Source: an uncultured Collinsella sp.
GTDB lineage: Bacteria > Actinomycetota > Coriobacteriia > Coriobacteriales > Coriobacteriaceae
Assembly (NCBI GenBank): GCA_902478985.1
Contig: CABSNH010000057.1
Location: 1 to 9,472 of the forward strand
Length of the DNA: 9,472 nucleotides
Direction of reading: 5' to 3'
The stretch's first letter is position 1. Each line of letters starts with the position of its first letter. Positions 1-9,215 of this stretch are shown here, in pieces. The notes below the pieces were generated by a model. It was not told where the DNA came from and ran no database searches. It was given only the letters and a program-made list of their open reading frames with translations. The translations under genes and the position numbers were made by a program.

Positions 1-9
1 CCCTAGAGT

Positions 10-42
10 TCGTCGGCAGCGTCAGATGTGTATAAGAGACAG
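10..42 (+). other. Sequencing adapter contamination (Nextera/Tn5 read-1 adapter)
   Basis: The 33 bases match the Illumina Nextera read-1 transposase adapter; positions 24-42 are the 19-bp Tn5 mosaic end (AGATGTGTATAAGAGACAG). This is library-construction sequence, not genome. Read in the dnaA frame it gives a GTG at 28 and the peptide MYKRQ; on the opposite strand it gives LSLIHI. Both are familiar artefact peptides at contig edges. Bases 1-9 lie outside the adapter and cannot be trusted as genomic. Genuine sequence starts at 43. Confidence 0.97.
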
Positions 43-1080
43 GCCTATCGCTCGGCGCTCAAGTTTGCCGCGCTCGCGGACGAACGCGGCACATGCACAT
101 CCCTGTTCATCTATGGCAAATCGGGGCTGGGCAAGACCCATCTGTTGCTCGCCATCAAAAACGAGCTCGCCGAAAAGTCGCCCGAGATCAAGGTGAAGTA
201 CGCCAACTCGCAGGCATACCTCGATGACCTGATGACGGAGTTCGACCGCCAAAAGAAAAGCAACGCCCCCATCATGCAGGCATACCATGGCGTGGACGTG
301 CTCATTATCGACGACATTCAAAACATCATCGGCAAGCGCGCGAGCGTGGACTACTTCTTCCAGCTCATGGACGAGTTTATCCGCAACAACAAAAAAGTCG
401 TCATCGCAGCCGACCGCGCACCCAAAGACCTGAGCATGGACGAACGCCTTACCAGCCGTTTTAACGCCGGTATGCTCTGTTTGGTGGCGGAGCCCAGCTA
501 CGAGATGAAATACAAGATCTTGCAGCGCTACTACGAGAACACGATAGCCGCCGCACCCGAGTCGGGTGACGACTCGCTGCTGGCGGCCTATGGCGGCGAT
601 GGTGGGCATCTGACCGACGAGCACTTTAAGCACATGGCAGAAGTCTCGGGAACCAACATTCGCGAACTCGAGAGCTTTTGCGAACGCTGTGCCGGCGAGG
701 CGGGAGACCGCGAACGCGAGGGCAGCGAGCTCAGCTTCGACGACATCGACGCCATCGCAAGCCAGTACTTCGACACGTCGGCCAAGAAGATCAACGTGCA
801 GACGGTCCAGTCTGTCATCGAGGAGCAATACGGCGTGACGCACGAGGAGCTCATCGGCCCGCGCCGCAACGCCAACATTGCCAAAGCCCGCCACATCGCC
901 ATCTATCTGGCCATCGAGATGTGCGAGATGACGACTACGGCGGTGGGCGCGGAGTTTGGCAACCGCAACCATTCAACCGTCAGCACGAGCTATAAAAAGG
1001 TTCAGAAGATGATTCAGGAAGACCGTACCGTAACCGAGGATCTCAAATCGCTACGAGATAAAATTACACTGCGTTCGTAG
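43..1080 (+). CDS. dnaA: Chromosomal replication initiator DnaA, 5'-truncated by the contig edge
   Basis: DnaA is the AAA+ ATPase that binds DnaA boxes at oriC, forms an ATP-dependent filament, melts the origin and recruits the helicase. The 345 genuine residues (numbered from the codon at 43) cover most of domain III and all of domain IV. Visible are Walker A GKSGLGKT (25-32), Walker B VLIIDD (Asp90/Asp91), sensor 1 AADR (Asp124), the box VII arginine in SRF (Arg139), the sensor 2 arginine in NIRELE (Arg207), the domain IV basic-loop arginine in AKARHIAI (Arg283) and the DnaA signature FGNRNHSTV (about 305-313). Domains I and II and the start of domain III are absent because the contig begins here; the apparent GTG start at 28 is adapter. 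Compared with E. coli, about 20 extra residues (roughly 169-189, Gly/Ala/Asp-rich) sit in the lid before sensor 2, and usually conserved positions differ (DDIQNI for DDIQFL, RELES for RELEG, FGNR for FGGR). The ATPase and DNA-binding residues remain, so the protein is probably functional. Confidence 0.96.
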   Translation, partial: AYRSALKFAALADERGTCTSLFIYGKSGLGKTHLLLAIKNELAEKSPEIKVKYANSQAYLDDLMTEFDRQKKSNAPIMQAYHGVDVLIIDDIQNIIGKRASVDYFFQLMDEFIRNNKKVVIAADRAPKDLSMDERLTSRFNAGMLCLVAEPSYEMKYKILQRYYENTIAAAPESGDDSLLAAYGGDGGHLTDEHFKHMAEVSGTNIRELESFCERCAGEAGDREREGSELSFDDIDAIASQYFDTSAKKINVQTVQSVIEEQYGVTHEELIGPRRNANIAKARHIAIYLAIEMCEMTTTAVGAEFGNRNHSTVSTSYKKVQKMIQEDRTVTEDLKSLRDKITLRS

Positions 1081-1158
1081 GGAAATAGAGACATCTGTTG
1101 AAAACTTGTCGAAACGCCGGGCATAACGTGTCTAAAACTCACCCCAAGGCGACGAAAA

Positions 1159-1187
1159 GTTTTCCGCAGGTTTTGAACGTGGAAAAC
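1159..1187. promoter_or_regulatory. Inverted pair of DnaA-box-like sites
   Basis: GTTTTCCGC (1159-1167) and GTGGAAAAC (1179-1187) are inverted copies with one mismatch, separated by 11 bases. Each contains a 9-mer differing at one position from TTWTNCACA: TTTTCCGCA reads rightward and TTTTCCACG reads leftward. Such pairs commonly bind DnaA at origins or in dnaA/dnaN regulation. The assignment rests on consensus similarity and location only. Confidence 0.5.
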
Positions 1188-1271
1188 ACGGTCGGTTGCG
1201 CACAGGATGCTGTCGATTCTCTTTTTGGGGTTGACCAGCGCTTTTGGGAGTAATCAACAGTTTCGTCAGTA

Positions 1272-1286
1272 CTATTACTATTATTA
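1272..1286. promoter_or_regulatory. Putative DnaA-trio array in an AT-rich unwinding element
   Basis: The + strand reads CTA TTA CTA TTA TTA, five consecutive YTA triplets; the complementary strand therefore reads TAA TAA TAG TAA TAG. This fits the DnaA-trio consensus described for Bacillus subtilis (3'-[G/A]AT-5' repeats), on which DnaA assembles on single-stranded DNA during melting. A weak box-like site (TAATCAACA, 1251-1259) lies 12 bp upstream, on the expected side, but the intervening bases are not the usual GC cluster. The surrounding 1271-1318 is strongly AT-rich. Confidence 0.45.
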
Positions 1287-1318
1287 AGATATTTATATCT
1301 ATAGAAAGGTATTAAAAG

Positions 1319-2422
1319 ATGAAGTTCACCGTCAGCCAGAGCTCGCTTACGCAAGCCATCGGCGTCGTTATGAAAGGCGTCGCTTCGGCATCCACCCTTC
1401 CCATTCTGTCGGGCGTGCTCGTCAAGGCACAAGACGGCATCTTGGAATTCCAGACCTCCAACTACACCATCTCGATTCGTCACCGCATTGCGGCTCATGT
1501 CGAAGAGGAGGGCGAGATGGTGATTCCCTGCAAGATGCTCTCCAACATCACCAAGACCCTTCCCGATGCCCCGGTCACCTTTGAGCTGTCCGAGCGTCAG
1601 GTTTTGATTGGCTGCGAGAAGAGCTCTTTTCGCCTCAACACGCTCGATGCCAACGACTTTCCCGAGTTCCCGGCATACGCCATCGAGAGCGCCGTCGAAC
1701 TGCCGACCGATATCCTGTCCGAAATGGTGAGTCGCGTATGGCGCGTAACCTCGACTGACAAGGCCCGTCCCATCCTGGGTGGCGTGCACATGAAGGTCGA
1801 GAACAACACCGTGCGCCTGGTCGCGACCGATTCCTTCCGACTGGCCGTGTGCGATACGCAGGTCGAGACCTCGACCCTCGAAGGTTCCTTTGAGCTCAAC
1901 GTGCCTGCCGACGCCTTCAACGACGCCCTGAACATCATGGCCAGCCAGGCGACCATCATGATCGGCGCCACCGACACCCAAGTTGTCTTTGAGGCCGGCA
2001 ACACCACCTACGTGTCGCGCCGCATCGAGGGCGTATATCCCAATTACAAGCAGCTCATCCCCGATTCGTGCGTGACGAGCGTCAAGATCGACGTAGCCGC
2101 CTTTAACGCCGCCCTTAAGCGTGTGGCCGTTATCGCGAGCGCCAACCCCGCCGTCAAGTTTGAGATTGACGTCGAGAACGGCCAGATGGGCCTGTCCTCC
2201 ATTTCCAACGACCAGGACCTGGCGCAGGAGACGATTGATGTCGAGGCCGAGGGCGAGTCGGGCACCATCGCCTTCAACTACCACTACATCTTTGGCTGCC
2301 TCAATGCCCTGTCCAAGGAGAAGGAGATCACGCTGGAGCTCAAGAGCTATTCGCAGGCTGGCATCTTCAAGTCCTACGACAAGATCAACTACCTGTACCT
2401 GGTCATGCCGGTACGCATCTAA
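1319..2422 (+). CDS. dnaN: DNA polymerase III beta subunit (sliding clamp)
   Basis: DnaN forms the ring-shaped dimer that tethers DNA polymerase III to DNA and serves as a docking platform for polymerases and repair and Okazaki-maturation factors. The 367-residue length is normal for the family and fits three clamp domains of about 120 residues each. The N-terminus (MKFTVSQSSLTQAI) and the motif LPILSGVLV near residues 27-35 are typical of domain I. RPILGGVHM marks the start of domain II, and the C-terminus YLVMPVRI is the near-invariant clamp ending that helps form the peptide-binding pocket. The ATG is preceded by AGAAAGG (1303-1309), a Shine-Dalgarno nine bases upstream, in an AT-rich leader. 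recF follows after 8 bp, so dnaN is probably the first gene of a dnaN-recF-dciA transcript. Confidence 0.98.
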   Translation: MKFTVSQSSLTQAIGVVMKGVASASTLPILSGVLVKAQDGILEFQTSNYTISIRHRIAAHVEEEGEMVIPCKMLSNITKTLPDAPVTFELSERQVLIGCEKSSFRLNTLDANDFPEFPAYAIESAVELPTDILSEMVSRVWRVTSTDKARPILGGVHMKVENNTVRLVATDSFRLAVCDTQVETSTLEGSFELNVPADAFNDALNIMASQATIMIGATDTQVVFEAGNTTYVSRRIEGVYPNYKQLIPDSCVTSVKIDVAAFNAALKRVAVIASANPAVKFEIDVENGQMGLSSISNDQDLAQETIDVEAEGESGTIAFNYHYIFGCLNALSKEKEITLELKSYSQAGIFKSYDKINYLYLVMPVRI

Positions 2423-2430
2423 CGCTGCCC

Positions 2431-3537
2431 ATGACCATGTTCGCACGCGATCTTTCCGTTGCGCGCTATCGCAGCTTCGACAGTTATCGCCTTGCCCTGA
2501 GCGACGGTGTGACAGTGCTCGCAGGTCCCAACGCGGCGGGAAAGACCAACCTCATAGAGGCGCTGCAGCTTTTGACGAGCGGCGCCTCGTTTAGGCATCC
2601 CACCGCTACCGAGCTCGTGCACGACGGCACGGGCTCGTGCAGGCTCGAGTTGAGACTCGAGGGCGATGGCCGCGTGCTCGATATGGGGCTGGGCGTTGAG
2701 GACGGCAAGCGCTCGTTTAGCCGTAACGGCAAGAGATGTTCGGCCGCCGGCGTACGCGGGGTTTTGCCGAGCGTGCTGTTTTGCCCCGATCATCTGGATA
2801 TGGTCAAACGCGGTGCCAGTGTGCGCCGCGCCGCCCTCGATGACTTTGGCGTGCAACTGAGCGCCCGTTACGCCGACCTGGCGAGCACCTACGGGCGTTG
2901 CGTGACGCAGCGCAACGCTCTACTCAAGGAGACCTGGTGCTGCCGTGAGATGCTCGGCGCATGGAATGACTCCATCGCCCGCGCCGGGTCAGCCCTGCTC
3001 GTACATCGTTTGGCCCTGCTCGACCGACTGGCAGGCCATGTGCGCGCCGCGTATGGGCAGGTGGCGTCCGGTGAGGACGCAGGCGTGTCCTATGTGTCCA
3101 CGCTGGGGGATTTGCCTCAAACCGAGGGGCGCGAGGAACTGAAAGGTTGGGCGTACGAGCATATGCTCGCGGCCCTCGATGAGCGTGCCGATGAGGAGAT
3201 GCGCCGCGGCGTGACGCTTGTGGGTCCGCATCGCGACGAGATTGAGTTTTCCGTCGCGGGCCGATCGGCCCGTTCATTTGCCAGCCAGGGCCAGCAGCGA
3301 ACGCTGGTGCTTGCCTGGAAGGTGGCAGAAGTGGCCGTGGCGCGCGATATCCTGGGCACCGCGCCACTGCTGCTTTTGGACGACGTGATGAGCGAGCTCG
3401 ATGCCGGGCGTCGAGGCGCTTTTCTGCAGCTGATCGGTGATGACATCCAGACGGTCATAACCACCACCAACTTGGGGTACTTTACTGATGACCTGCTTGA
3501 ACGAGCCAAGGTGGTGAGCATGGGTGAGGCGTGCTAA
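2431..3537 (+). CDS. recF: DNA replication and repair protein RecF
   Basis: RecF is an SMC/ABC-like ATPase that with RecO and RecR loads RecA onto SSB-coated gapped DNA at stalled forks. The 368-residue length is typical. Walker A GPNAAGKT is at residues 32-39. The ABC-type signature SQGQQR (285-290) is followed by TLVLAWKVAE, and Walker B LLLLDDVMSELD has Asp317/Asp318 with Glu322 in the SELD segment. All nucleotide-binding elements are intact. Walker A carries Ala35 where many RecF proteins have Gly, which still fits the consensus. The ATG at 2431 lies 8 bp after the dnaN stop; an alternative in-frame ATG at 2437 is possible. Neither has a clear Shine-Dalgarno, which suggests translational coupling to dnaN. 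Confidence 0.97.
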   Translation: MTMFARDLSVARYRSFDSYRLALSDGVTVLAGPNAAGKTNLIEALQLLTSGASFRHPTATELVHDGTGSCRLELRLEGDGRVLDMGLGVEDGKRSFSRNGKRCSAAGVRGVLPSVLFCPDHLDMVKRGASVRRAALDDFGVQLSARYADLASTYGRCVTQRNALLKETWCCREMLGAWNDSIARAGSALLVHRLALLDRLAGHVRAAYGQVASGEDAGVSYVSTLGDLPQTEGREELKGWAYEHMLAALDERADEEMRRGVTLVGPHRDEIEFSVAGRSARSFASQGQQRTLVLAWKVAEVAVARDILGTAPLLLLDDVMSELDAGRRGAFLQLIGDDIQTVITTTNLGYFTDDLLERAKVVSMGEAC

Positions 3538-4087
3538 TTACGAGCGCGAGAACGGAACGGTTGCCTTTGGCGGCTTTTTGGATGCCGAGCGTCAGCGCAT
3601 CCTGGCGGCCGCGACACCTGAGCGCCGCGCGCAAATGGAGGCTGCCGAGGAGTCGCGCGCGGTCTATCGTGCCTGGAATGCGGTGTGCTCGGGCACGCGC
3701 GAGGGACGCCACGTGACGGGCCTGCGCTACCTGCCCGAGTCCAATGAGCTGCTGGTGTATCTCGATTCGCCCTCGTGGACGCAGGAGATGACGCTGCTGC
3801 GCGAGATCATCCGGGCGCGCATGGAGCGGGCCGGCGCGCATGTGGACGGCCTGGTGTTCAAAACGACCGCGCTCGGTCACACGCCGCCGGCTGCCAAGGA
3901 GCGCCTGCGCCCGGCCGTGACCGAGCGACCGCCGGTTCCGCACGCCGATCTAAGCGAAGCCGAACGCGGCGAGATCGAGCGCCAAGTGGCGCCCATCGAA
4001 GACCAAAAACTGCGCGAGGCCCTCGAGAATGCCATGAGAGCCAGTGCCGAGTGGGCCAAGGGCGTGCAAAGCAAGAAAGAGCCTTAA
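3524..4087 (+). CDS. dciA: DciA-like helicase loader (DUF721 family)
   Basis: DUF721 proteins include DciA, the ancestral loader or operator of the replicative helicase DnaB in bacteria lacking DnaC/DnaI; the mycobacterial homologue Rv0004 sits at the same place between recF and gyrB. The protein has 187 residues. The DUF721 core spans about residues 46-113: YRAWNAV with Trp51, HVTGLRYLPESNELLVYL, then SPSWTQEM with the characteristic Trp85, then a helix ending in VDGLVFKT. A Pro/Arg-rich linker (about 118-140) leads to a predicted helical C-terminal segment (about 142-178) containing VAPIEDQKLREALENAM. The GTG start at 3524 overlaps the recF end by 14 bp and has AAGGTGG (3508-3514) nine bases upstream, so coupling to recF is likely. 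The family call is strong; the helicase-loading role is inferred from homology and position. Confidence 0.88.
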   Translation: MRRANYERENGTVAFGGFLDAERQRILAAATPERRAQMEAAEESRAVYRAWNAVCSGTREGRHVTGLRYLPESNELLVYLDSPSWTQEMTLLREIIRARMERAGAHVDGLVFKTTALGHTPPAAKERLRPAVTERPPVPHADLSEAERGEIERQVAPIEDQKLREALENAMRASAEWAKGVQSKKEP

Positions 4088-4113
4088 ATCGCATCTGGTG
4101 GCCTTGTAGAGCC

Positions 4114-4143
4114 AAATACCCTCGCTCCCGAGGGTATTTTTTT
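4114..4143 (+). terminator. Rho-independent terminator after dciA
   Basis: An 11-bp perfect stem (AAATACCCTCG, 4114-4124, pairing with 4129-4139) closes a CTCC tetraloop and runs into an uninterrupted T tract to 4143. The hairpin begins 26 bp after the dciA stop and lies upstream of gyrB, so it should end the dnaN-recF-dciA transcript and separate it from gyrB. The A-rich left end of the stem also gives it some potential on the opposite strand. Confidence 0.93.
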
Positions 4144-4150
4144 ACGATAA

Positions 4151-6223
<2,073 letters not shown>

Positions 6224-6228
6224 TCCCC

Positions 6229-6331
6229 GCGGCTTTCCCAGCCACCGCACCTTCGCCCTCAATCGTCGGTCGCGTACCCAAGTACGCTTCCCTCCTCTTT
6301 CGGGCGAATCTGCGGCACCTGGAAAAGCCGT
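6229..6331. repeat. Large imperfect inverted repeat with nested hairpin in the gyrB-gyrA gap
   Basis: Arms 6229-6258 and 6302-6331 pair over 30 positions with six mismatches and one G-T wobble. The 43-base interior contains a perfect nested hairpin, GCGTAC (6272-6277) and GTACGC (6282-6287) around a CCAA loop. There is no T run after the right arm, so it is not a standard terminator. It occupies most of the 155-bp non-coding gap, starting 5 bp after the gyrB stop and ending 47 bp before the gyrA start. It could be an interspersed intergenic repeat of the REP/MITE type, or a leader RNA structure affecting gyrA expression or mRNA processing. The sequence alone does not decide between these. Confidence 0.75.
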
Positions 6332-6378
6332 CTCCGTGGTAGGGAACTAATGGACCACGCAAACCATGAGGAGGTAAC

Positions 6379-9126
6379 GTGGCAGACGATATCAACAACA
6401 ACGAGGGTGTGGACGAGGCCGGCGACGCCGGCATGCCCGATGATCTGAAGCGCCTACTCGCCCGCGCCGAGCAGGGCGAGGACGGCGATCCGGATTCCTA
6501 TAACCCCGACGCCGAGGATGAAGATGATGAGGATGACGACGCCGAGCTCGAGGAGAGCTTCGGCGCGGTCGATCGTGGCGCTTCGGCCGGCGAGGACATC
6601 AACGGCGGTCAGCTCCAGATTTCAGAGTTCGGCCGCGAGATGAAGCAGTCGTTCATCGAGTACTCGATGTCGGTCATCACGGCGCGCGCCCTGCCGGACG
6701 TGCGCGACGGACTAAAGCCGGTGCACCGCCGCATCCTGTACGCCATGAACGAGAGTGGCATCTACCCCAACCGCCCGCATAAGAAGTCGGCCTGGACGGT
6801 CGGAGAAGTTATCGGCAAGTACCATCCGCACGGTGACTCCGCGGTTTACGAGGCCATGGTTCGTCTGGCGCAGTGGTTCTCCATGCGCACACCGCTCATC
6901 GATGGCCACGGCAACTTCGGCAACATCGATGGCGACGGCGCGGCGGCCATGCGTTATACCGAGAGCCGCCTGGCAAAGCCCGCCATGGAGCTGCTGCGCG
7001 ACCTGCAAAAGGATACCGTCGACTGGCAGCCCAACTACGACGAGTCGCTCGCCGAGCCCGTGGCGCTGCCCGCGCGCTTTCCCAACCTGCTGGTCAACGG
7101 TAGTCAGGGCATCGCCGTCGGCATGGCCACCAATATCGCCCCGCATAACCTCACCGAGGCGATCGAGGCCACCTGCTACCTGATCGACAATCCCGATGCC
7201 ACCGTCGACGAGCTTATGCAGATCATGCCCGGTCCGGACTTCCCCACCGGCGCCATCATCATAGGCAGTGCCGGCATTAGGCAGAGCTACGAGACCGGTC
7301 GCGGCTCCATTACCGTGCGTGCCAAGGCCCACGTGGAATCCACCAAGACCGGTCGCAGCCGCCTGGTCTTTACCGAGATTCCCTACATGGTCAACAAGGG
7401 CACCTTGCAGGAGAAGATTGCCCAGCTCGTAAACGACAAGCGCATCGAGGGCATCTCGGACATGCGCGACGAGTCCAACCAAAAGGGCATCCGTCTGGTC
7501 ATCGAGCTCAAGAAGGGCGTCATTCCGCAGGTCGTGCTCAACAACCTGTATAAGTACACCTCGCTGCAGACGACTTTTGGCGCCAACAACTTGGCGCTCG
7601 TCAACGGCGTTCCCAAATGCCTGAGCCTGCGCGAGATGCTGCAGCACTACATCGACCACCAGGTCGACGTCGTCACCCGCCGCACTCGCTTTGACCTTAA
7701 GAAGGCCCAGGCGCGCGCCCATATCCTCGAGGGCTATCTGATGGCTCTCGACCATATCGACGAGGTCATCAGCATTATCCGTTCCTCGCAGACCGACTCC
7801 GAGGCAAGCGGCCGCCTGATCGAGCGCTTTGGCTTTACGCCCGAGCAGACCACGGCCATCCTCGAGATGAAGCTGCGCCGCCTGACTGGCCTGGAGCGCG
7901 ACAAGATCCAGGAAGAGCTGGACGGTCTGCGCCGCGCCATCGCCTACTACGAGGACCTGCTGGCGCATGAGGAGAAGATCCTGGGCGTCATCAAGGAGGA
8001 GATGCGCGAGATTTCGAAAAAGTTCGGCGACAAACGCCGCACCGAGATCAGCCATGTCGAAAAGGATCTGGATGTCGAGGACCTCATCGCCGACGAGGAC
8101 ATGGTCGTGACCATCACCCACACCGGCTACGTGAAGCGCATCCCGGTGGCTGCCTACCGCGCCCAGAAGCGCGGCGGCAAGGGCGTGTCGGGCGTCAACC
8201 TTAAAGAGGACGACGTCATCGACGAGATGTTTATCGCATCCACGCACGAGTACGTGCTGTTCTTCTCGAGCAAAGGCAAGGTCTACCGCCTGAAGGTGCA
8301 CGAGCTGCCGGTGGGTACGCGCCAGGCGCGCGGCACCGCGATCGTCAACCTACTGCCCTTTGAGGAAGGCGAGAAGATCGCGAGCGTCATCAGCTGCCGC
8401 GAGTTCCCCGCCGACGAGTACCTGATGTTTGCCACCAAGAGCGGCATGGTCAAGAAGACCGTGATGAGCGCTTACGACCGCAGCCGCCGTGATGGCCTGA
8501 TCGCCATCAATCTGAGAGACGACGACGCGCTGCTCGCCGTGCGCCGTGTGCGCGAGGGCGACAAGATCATCCTGGCCACCACTGCGGGCAAGGCGATCAT
8601 GTTCCCCGAGGACCAGGTTCGCGCCACGGGACGCGACACCAGCGGCGTTCGCGGTATTAGCATGAAGGACGGCGTGAGCGTTTTGGGTATGGAGGTTACC
8701 AACGGCAACGGCGACCTGTTTGTCATCACCGAGCGCGGCTACGGCAAGCGCACGCCGGTCGCGGACTATCCGGAGCAGAACCGCGGCGGTCAGGGCGTCT
8801 ACACCATCCAGATGACCGAGCGTAAGGGAAACCTCGCGGCCATGAAGACGGTGGGTCCGCAGCACGAGCTGTTCATCGTGACAGAAGGCGCGACGGTCAT
8901 TCGCGTCAAGACCGATGAGATTAGCCGGACCGGCCGAGCCACCCAGGGCGTCAAGATGATGACCGTCGACGACAACGACCGTGTGTGCGCTGTCGCCCGC
9001 ATGACGGCGGCTAAGGAAAAGCCCGAAGGCGAAGGCGCCGAGGCCGAGGCAACGGTCGATGCCGAAAAGACCCCAGTCGATCTAGGCGACGGCAACGACA
9101 TGCCAGAGGATCTCCTAGACGAGTAA
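6379..9126 (+). CDS. gyrA: DNA gyrase subunit A, with acidic N-terminal extension
   Basis: GyrA carries the DNA breakage-reunion activity and the DNA-wrapping C-terminal domain of gyrase. The core begins near residue 84 ([17 protein letters not shown]) and continues with [18 protein letters not shown]. The catalytic tyrosine is Tyr193 in [12 protein letters not shown] (E. coli Tyr122, offset 71). The quinolone-resistance region reads [13 protein letters not shown]: Ser154 equals E. coli Ser83, the susceptible state, and Glu158 takes the Asp87 place, a common natural variant. The canonical GyrA box QKRGGKG is at 596-602, and six blade-like repeats can be traced through the C-terminal domain (others near [53 protein letters not shown]). 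At 915 residues it is long: about 80 N-terminal residues precede the core, with 13 of 16 acidic at 44-59, and the C-terminal ~40 residues are Glu/Ala-rich. The GTG start is supported by AGGAGG at 6369-6374. Confidence 0.97.
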   Translation: MADDINNNEGVDEAGDAGMPDDLKRLLARAEQGEDGDPDSYNPDAEDEDDEDDDAELEESFGAVDRGASAGEDINGGQLQISEFGREMKQSFIEYSMSVITARALPDVRDGLKPVHRRILYAMNESGIYPNRPHKKSAWTVGEVIGKYHPHGDSAVYEAMVRLAQWFSMRTPLIDGHGNFGNIDGDGAAAMRYTESRLAKPAMELLRDLQKDTVDWQPNYDESLAEPVALPARFPNLLVNGSQGIAVGMATNIAPHNLTEAIEATCYLIDNPDATVDELMQIMPGPDFPTGAIIIGSAGIRQSYETGRGSITVRAKAHVESTKTGRSRLVFTEIPYMVNKGTLQEKIAQLVNDKRIEGISDMRDESNQKGIRLVIELKKGVIPQVVLNNLYKYTSLQTTFGANNLALVNGVPKCLSLREMLQHYIDHQVDVVTRRTRFDLKKAQARAHILEGYLMALDHIDEVISIIRSSQTDSEASGRLIERFGFTPEQTTAILEMKLRRLTGLERDKIQEELDGLRRAIAYYEDLLAHEEKILGVIKEEMREISKKFGDKRRTEISHVEKDLDVEDLIADEDMVVTITHTGYVKRIPVAAYRAQKRGGKGVSGVNLKEDDVIDEMFIASTHEYVLFFSSKGKVYRLKVHELPVGTRQARGTAIVNLLPFEEGEKIASVISCREFPADEYLMFATKSGMVKKTVMSAYDRSRRDGLIAINLRDDDALLAVRRVREGDKIILATTAGKAIMFPEDQVRATGRDTSGVRGISMKDGVSVLGMEVTNGNGDLFVITERGYGKRTPVADYPEQNRGGQGVYTIQMTERKGNLAAMKTVGPQHELFIVTEGATVIRVKTDEISRTGRATQGVKMMTVDDNDRVCAVARMTAAKEKPEGEGAEAEATVDAEKTPVDLGDGNDMPEDLLDE

Positions 9127-9166
9127 GAGGCCCTAGCTGGTAGAAAATATCAGACCCCATATATCG

Positions 9167-9199
9167 GCGGTCGGCGCACTGCGCGCCGACCGCTTTTTT
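9167..9199 (+). terminator. Rho-independent terminator after gyrA
   Basis: An 11-bp perfect GC-rich stem (GCGGTCGGCGC, 9167-9177, with 9183-9193) encloses a 5-base loop and is followed by six T residues (9194-9199). It lies 40 bp after the gyrA stop and should end the gyrase transcript before the tRNA promoter. Confidence 0.95.
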
Positions 9200-9215
9200 G
9201 ACAATCCTGGACCCC

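Larger units (their letters stand above)
1081..1318. other. dnaA-dnaN intergenic region, candidate oriC or part of it
   Basis: This 238-bp non-coding gap separates dnaA from dnaN, the site of oriC in mycobacteria and Streptomyces. It holds 9-mers one mismatch from the DnaA-box consensus TTWTNCACA: TGTTGAAAA (1096-1104, minus orientation), TTTTCCGCA (1160-1168, plus) and CGTGGAAAA (1178-1186, minus). Weaker two-mismatch sites are TTGCGCACA (1196-1204) and TAATCAACA (1251-1259). The last ~50 bp before dnaN are strikingly AT-rich in an otherwise GC-rich window, as expected of an unwinding element. TTGACC at 1231-1236 could be a -35 for dnaN, but no convincing -10 sits at normal spacing. No perfect TTATCCACA is present. 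The other side of dnaA, which may hold more boxes, is not in the window. Confidence 0.6.

Noticed and set aside
22..972. Long minus-strand open frame opposite dnaA
   Set aside because: Antisense shadow typical of GC-rich coding DNA; its N-terminal coding end lies inside dnaA and its other end in adapter (LSLIHI). DnaA motifs on the + strand are decisive.
1231..1256. Possible dnaN promoter TTGACC with TAATCA
   Set aside because: The -35 is good, but TAATCA lies only 14 bp away and nothing better occurs at 16-18 bp.
1139..2446. Minus-strand 435-codon open frame over dnaN
   Set aside because: Shadow frame; the + strand encodes a complete sliding clamp, and the predicted antisense protein shows no recognisable domain.
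6350..6448. Possible leader peptide starting at ATG 6350 and overlapping the gyrA start
   Set aside because: No Shine-Dalgarno is visible, it runs out of frame into gyrA, and its content (Thr/Arg-rich) is what frame-shifted gyrA would give.
6829..6852. Quinolone-resistance mutation in GyrA
   Set aside because: Ser154 (E. coli Ser83) is the susceptible residue, and Glu158 at the Asp87 position is a common natural variant, so no resistance change is seen.
6712..8301. Minus-strand 529-codon open frame inside gyrA
   Set aside because: Mirror-frame artefact of GC-rich codon bias opposite intact gyrase motifs; no ribosome-binding site or family motif seen.
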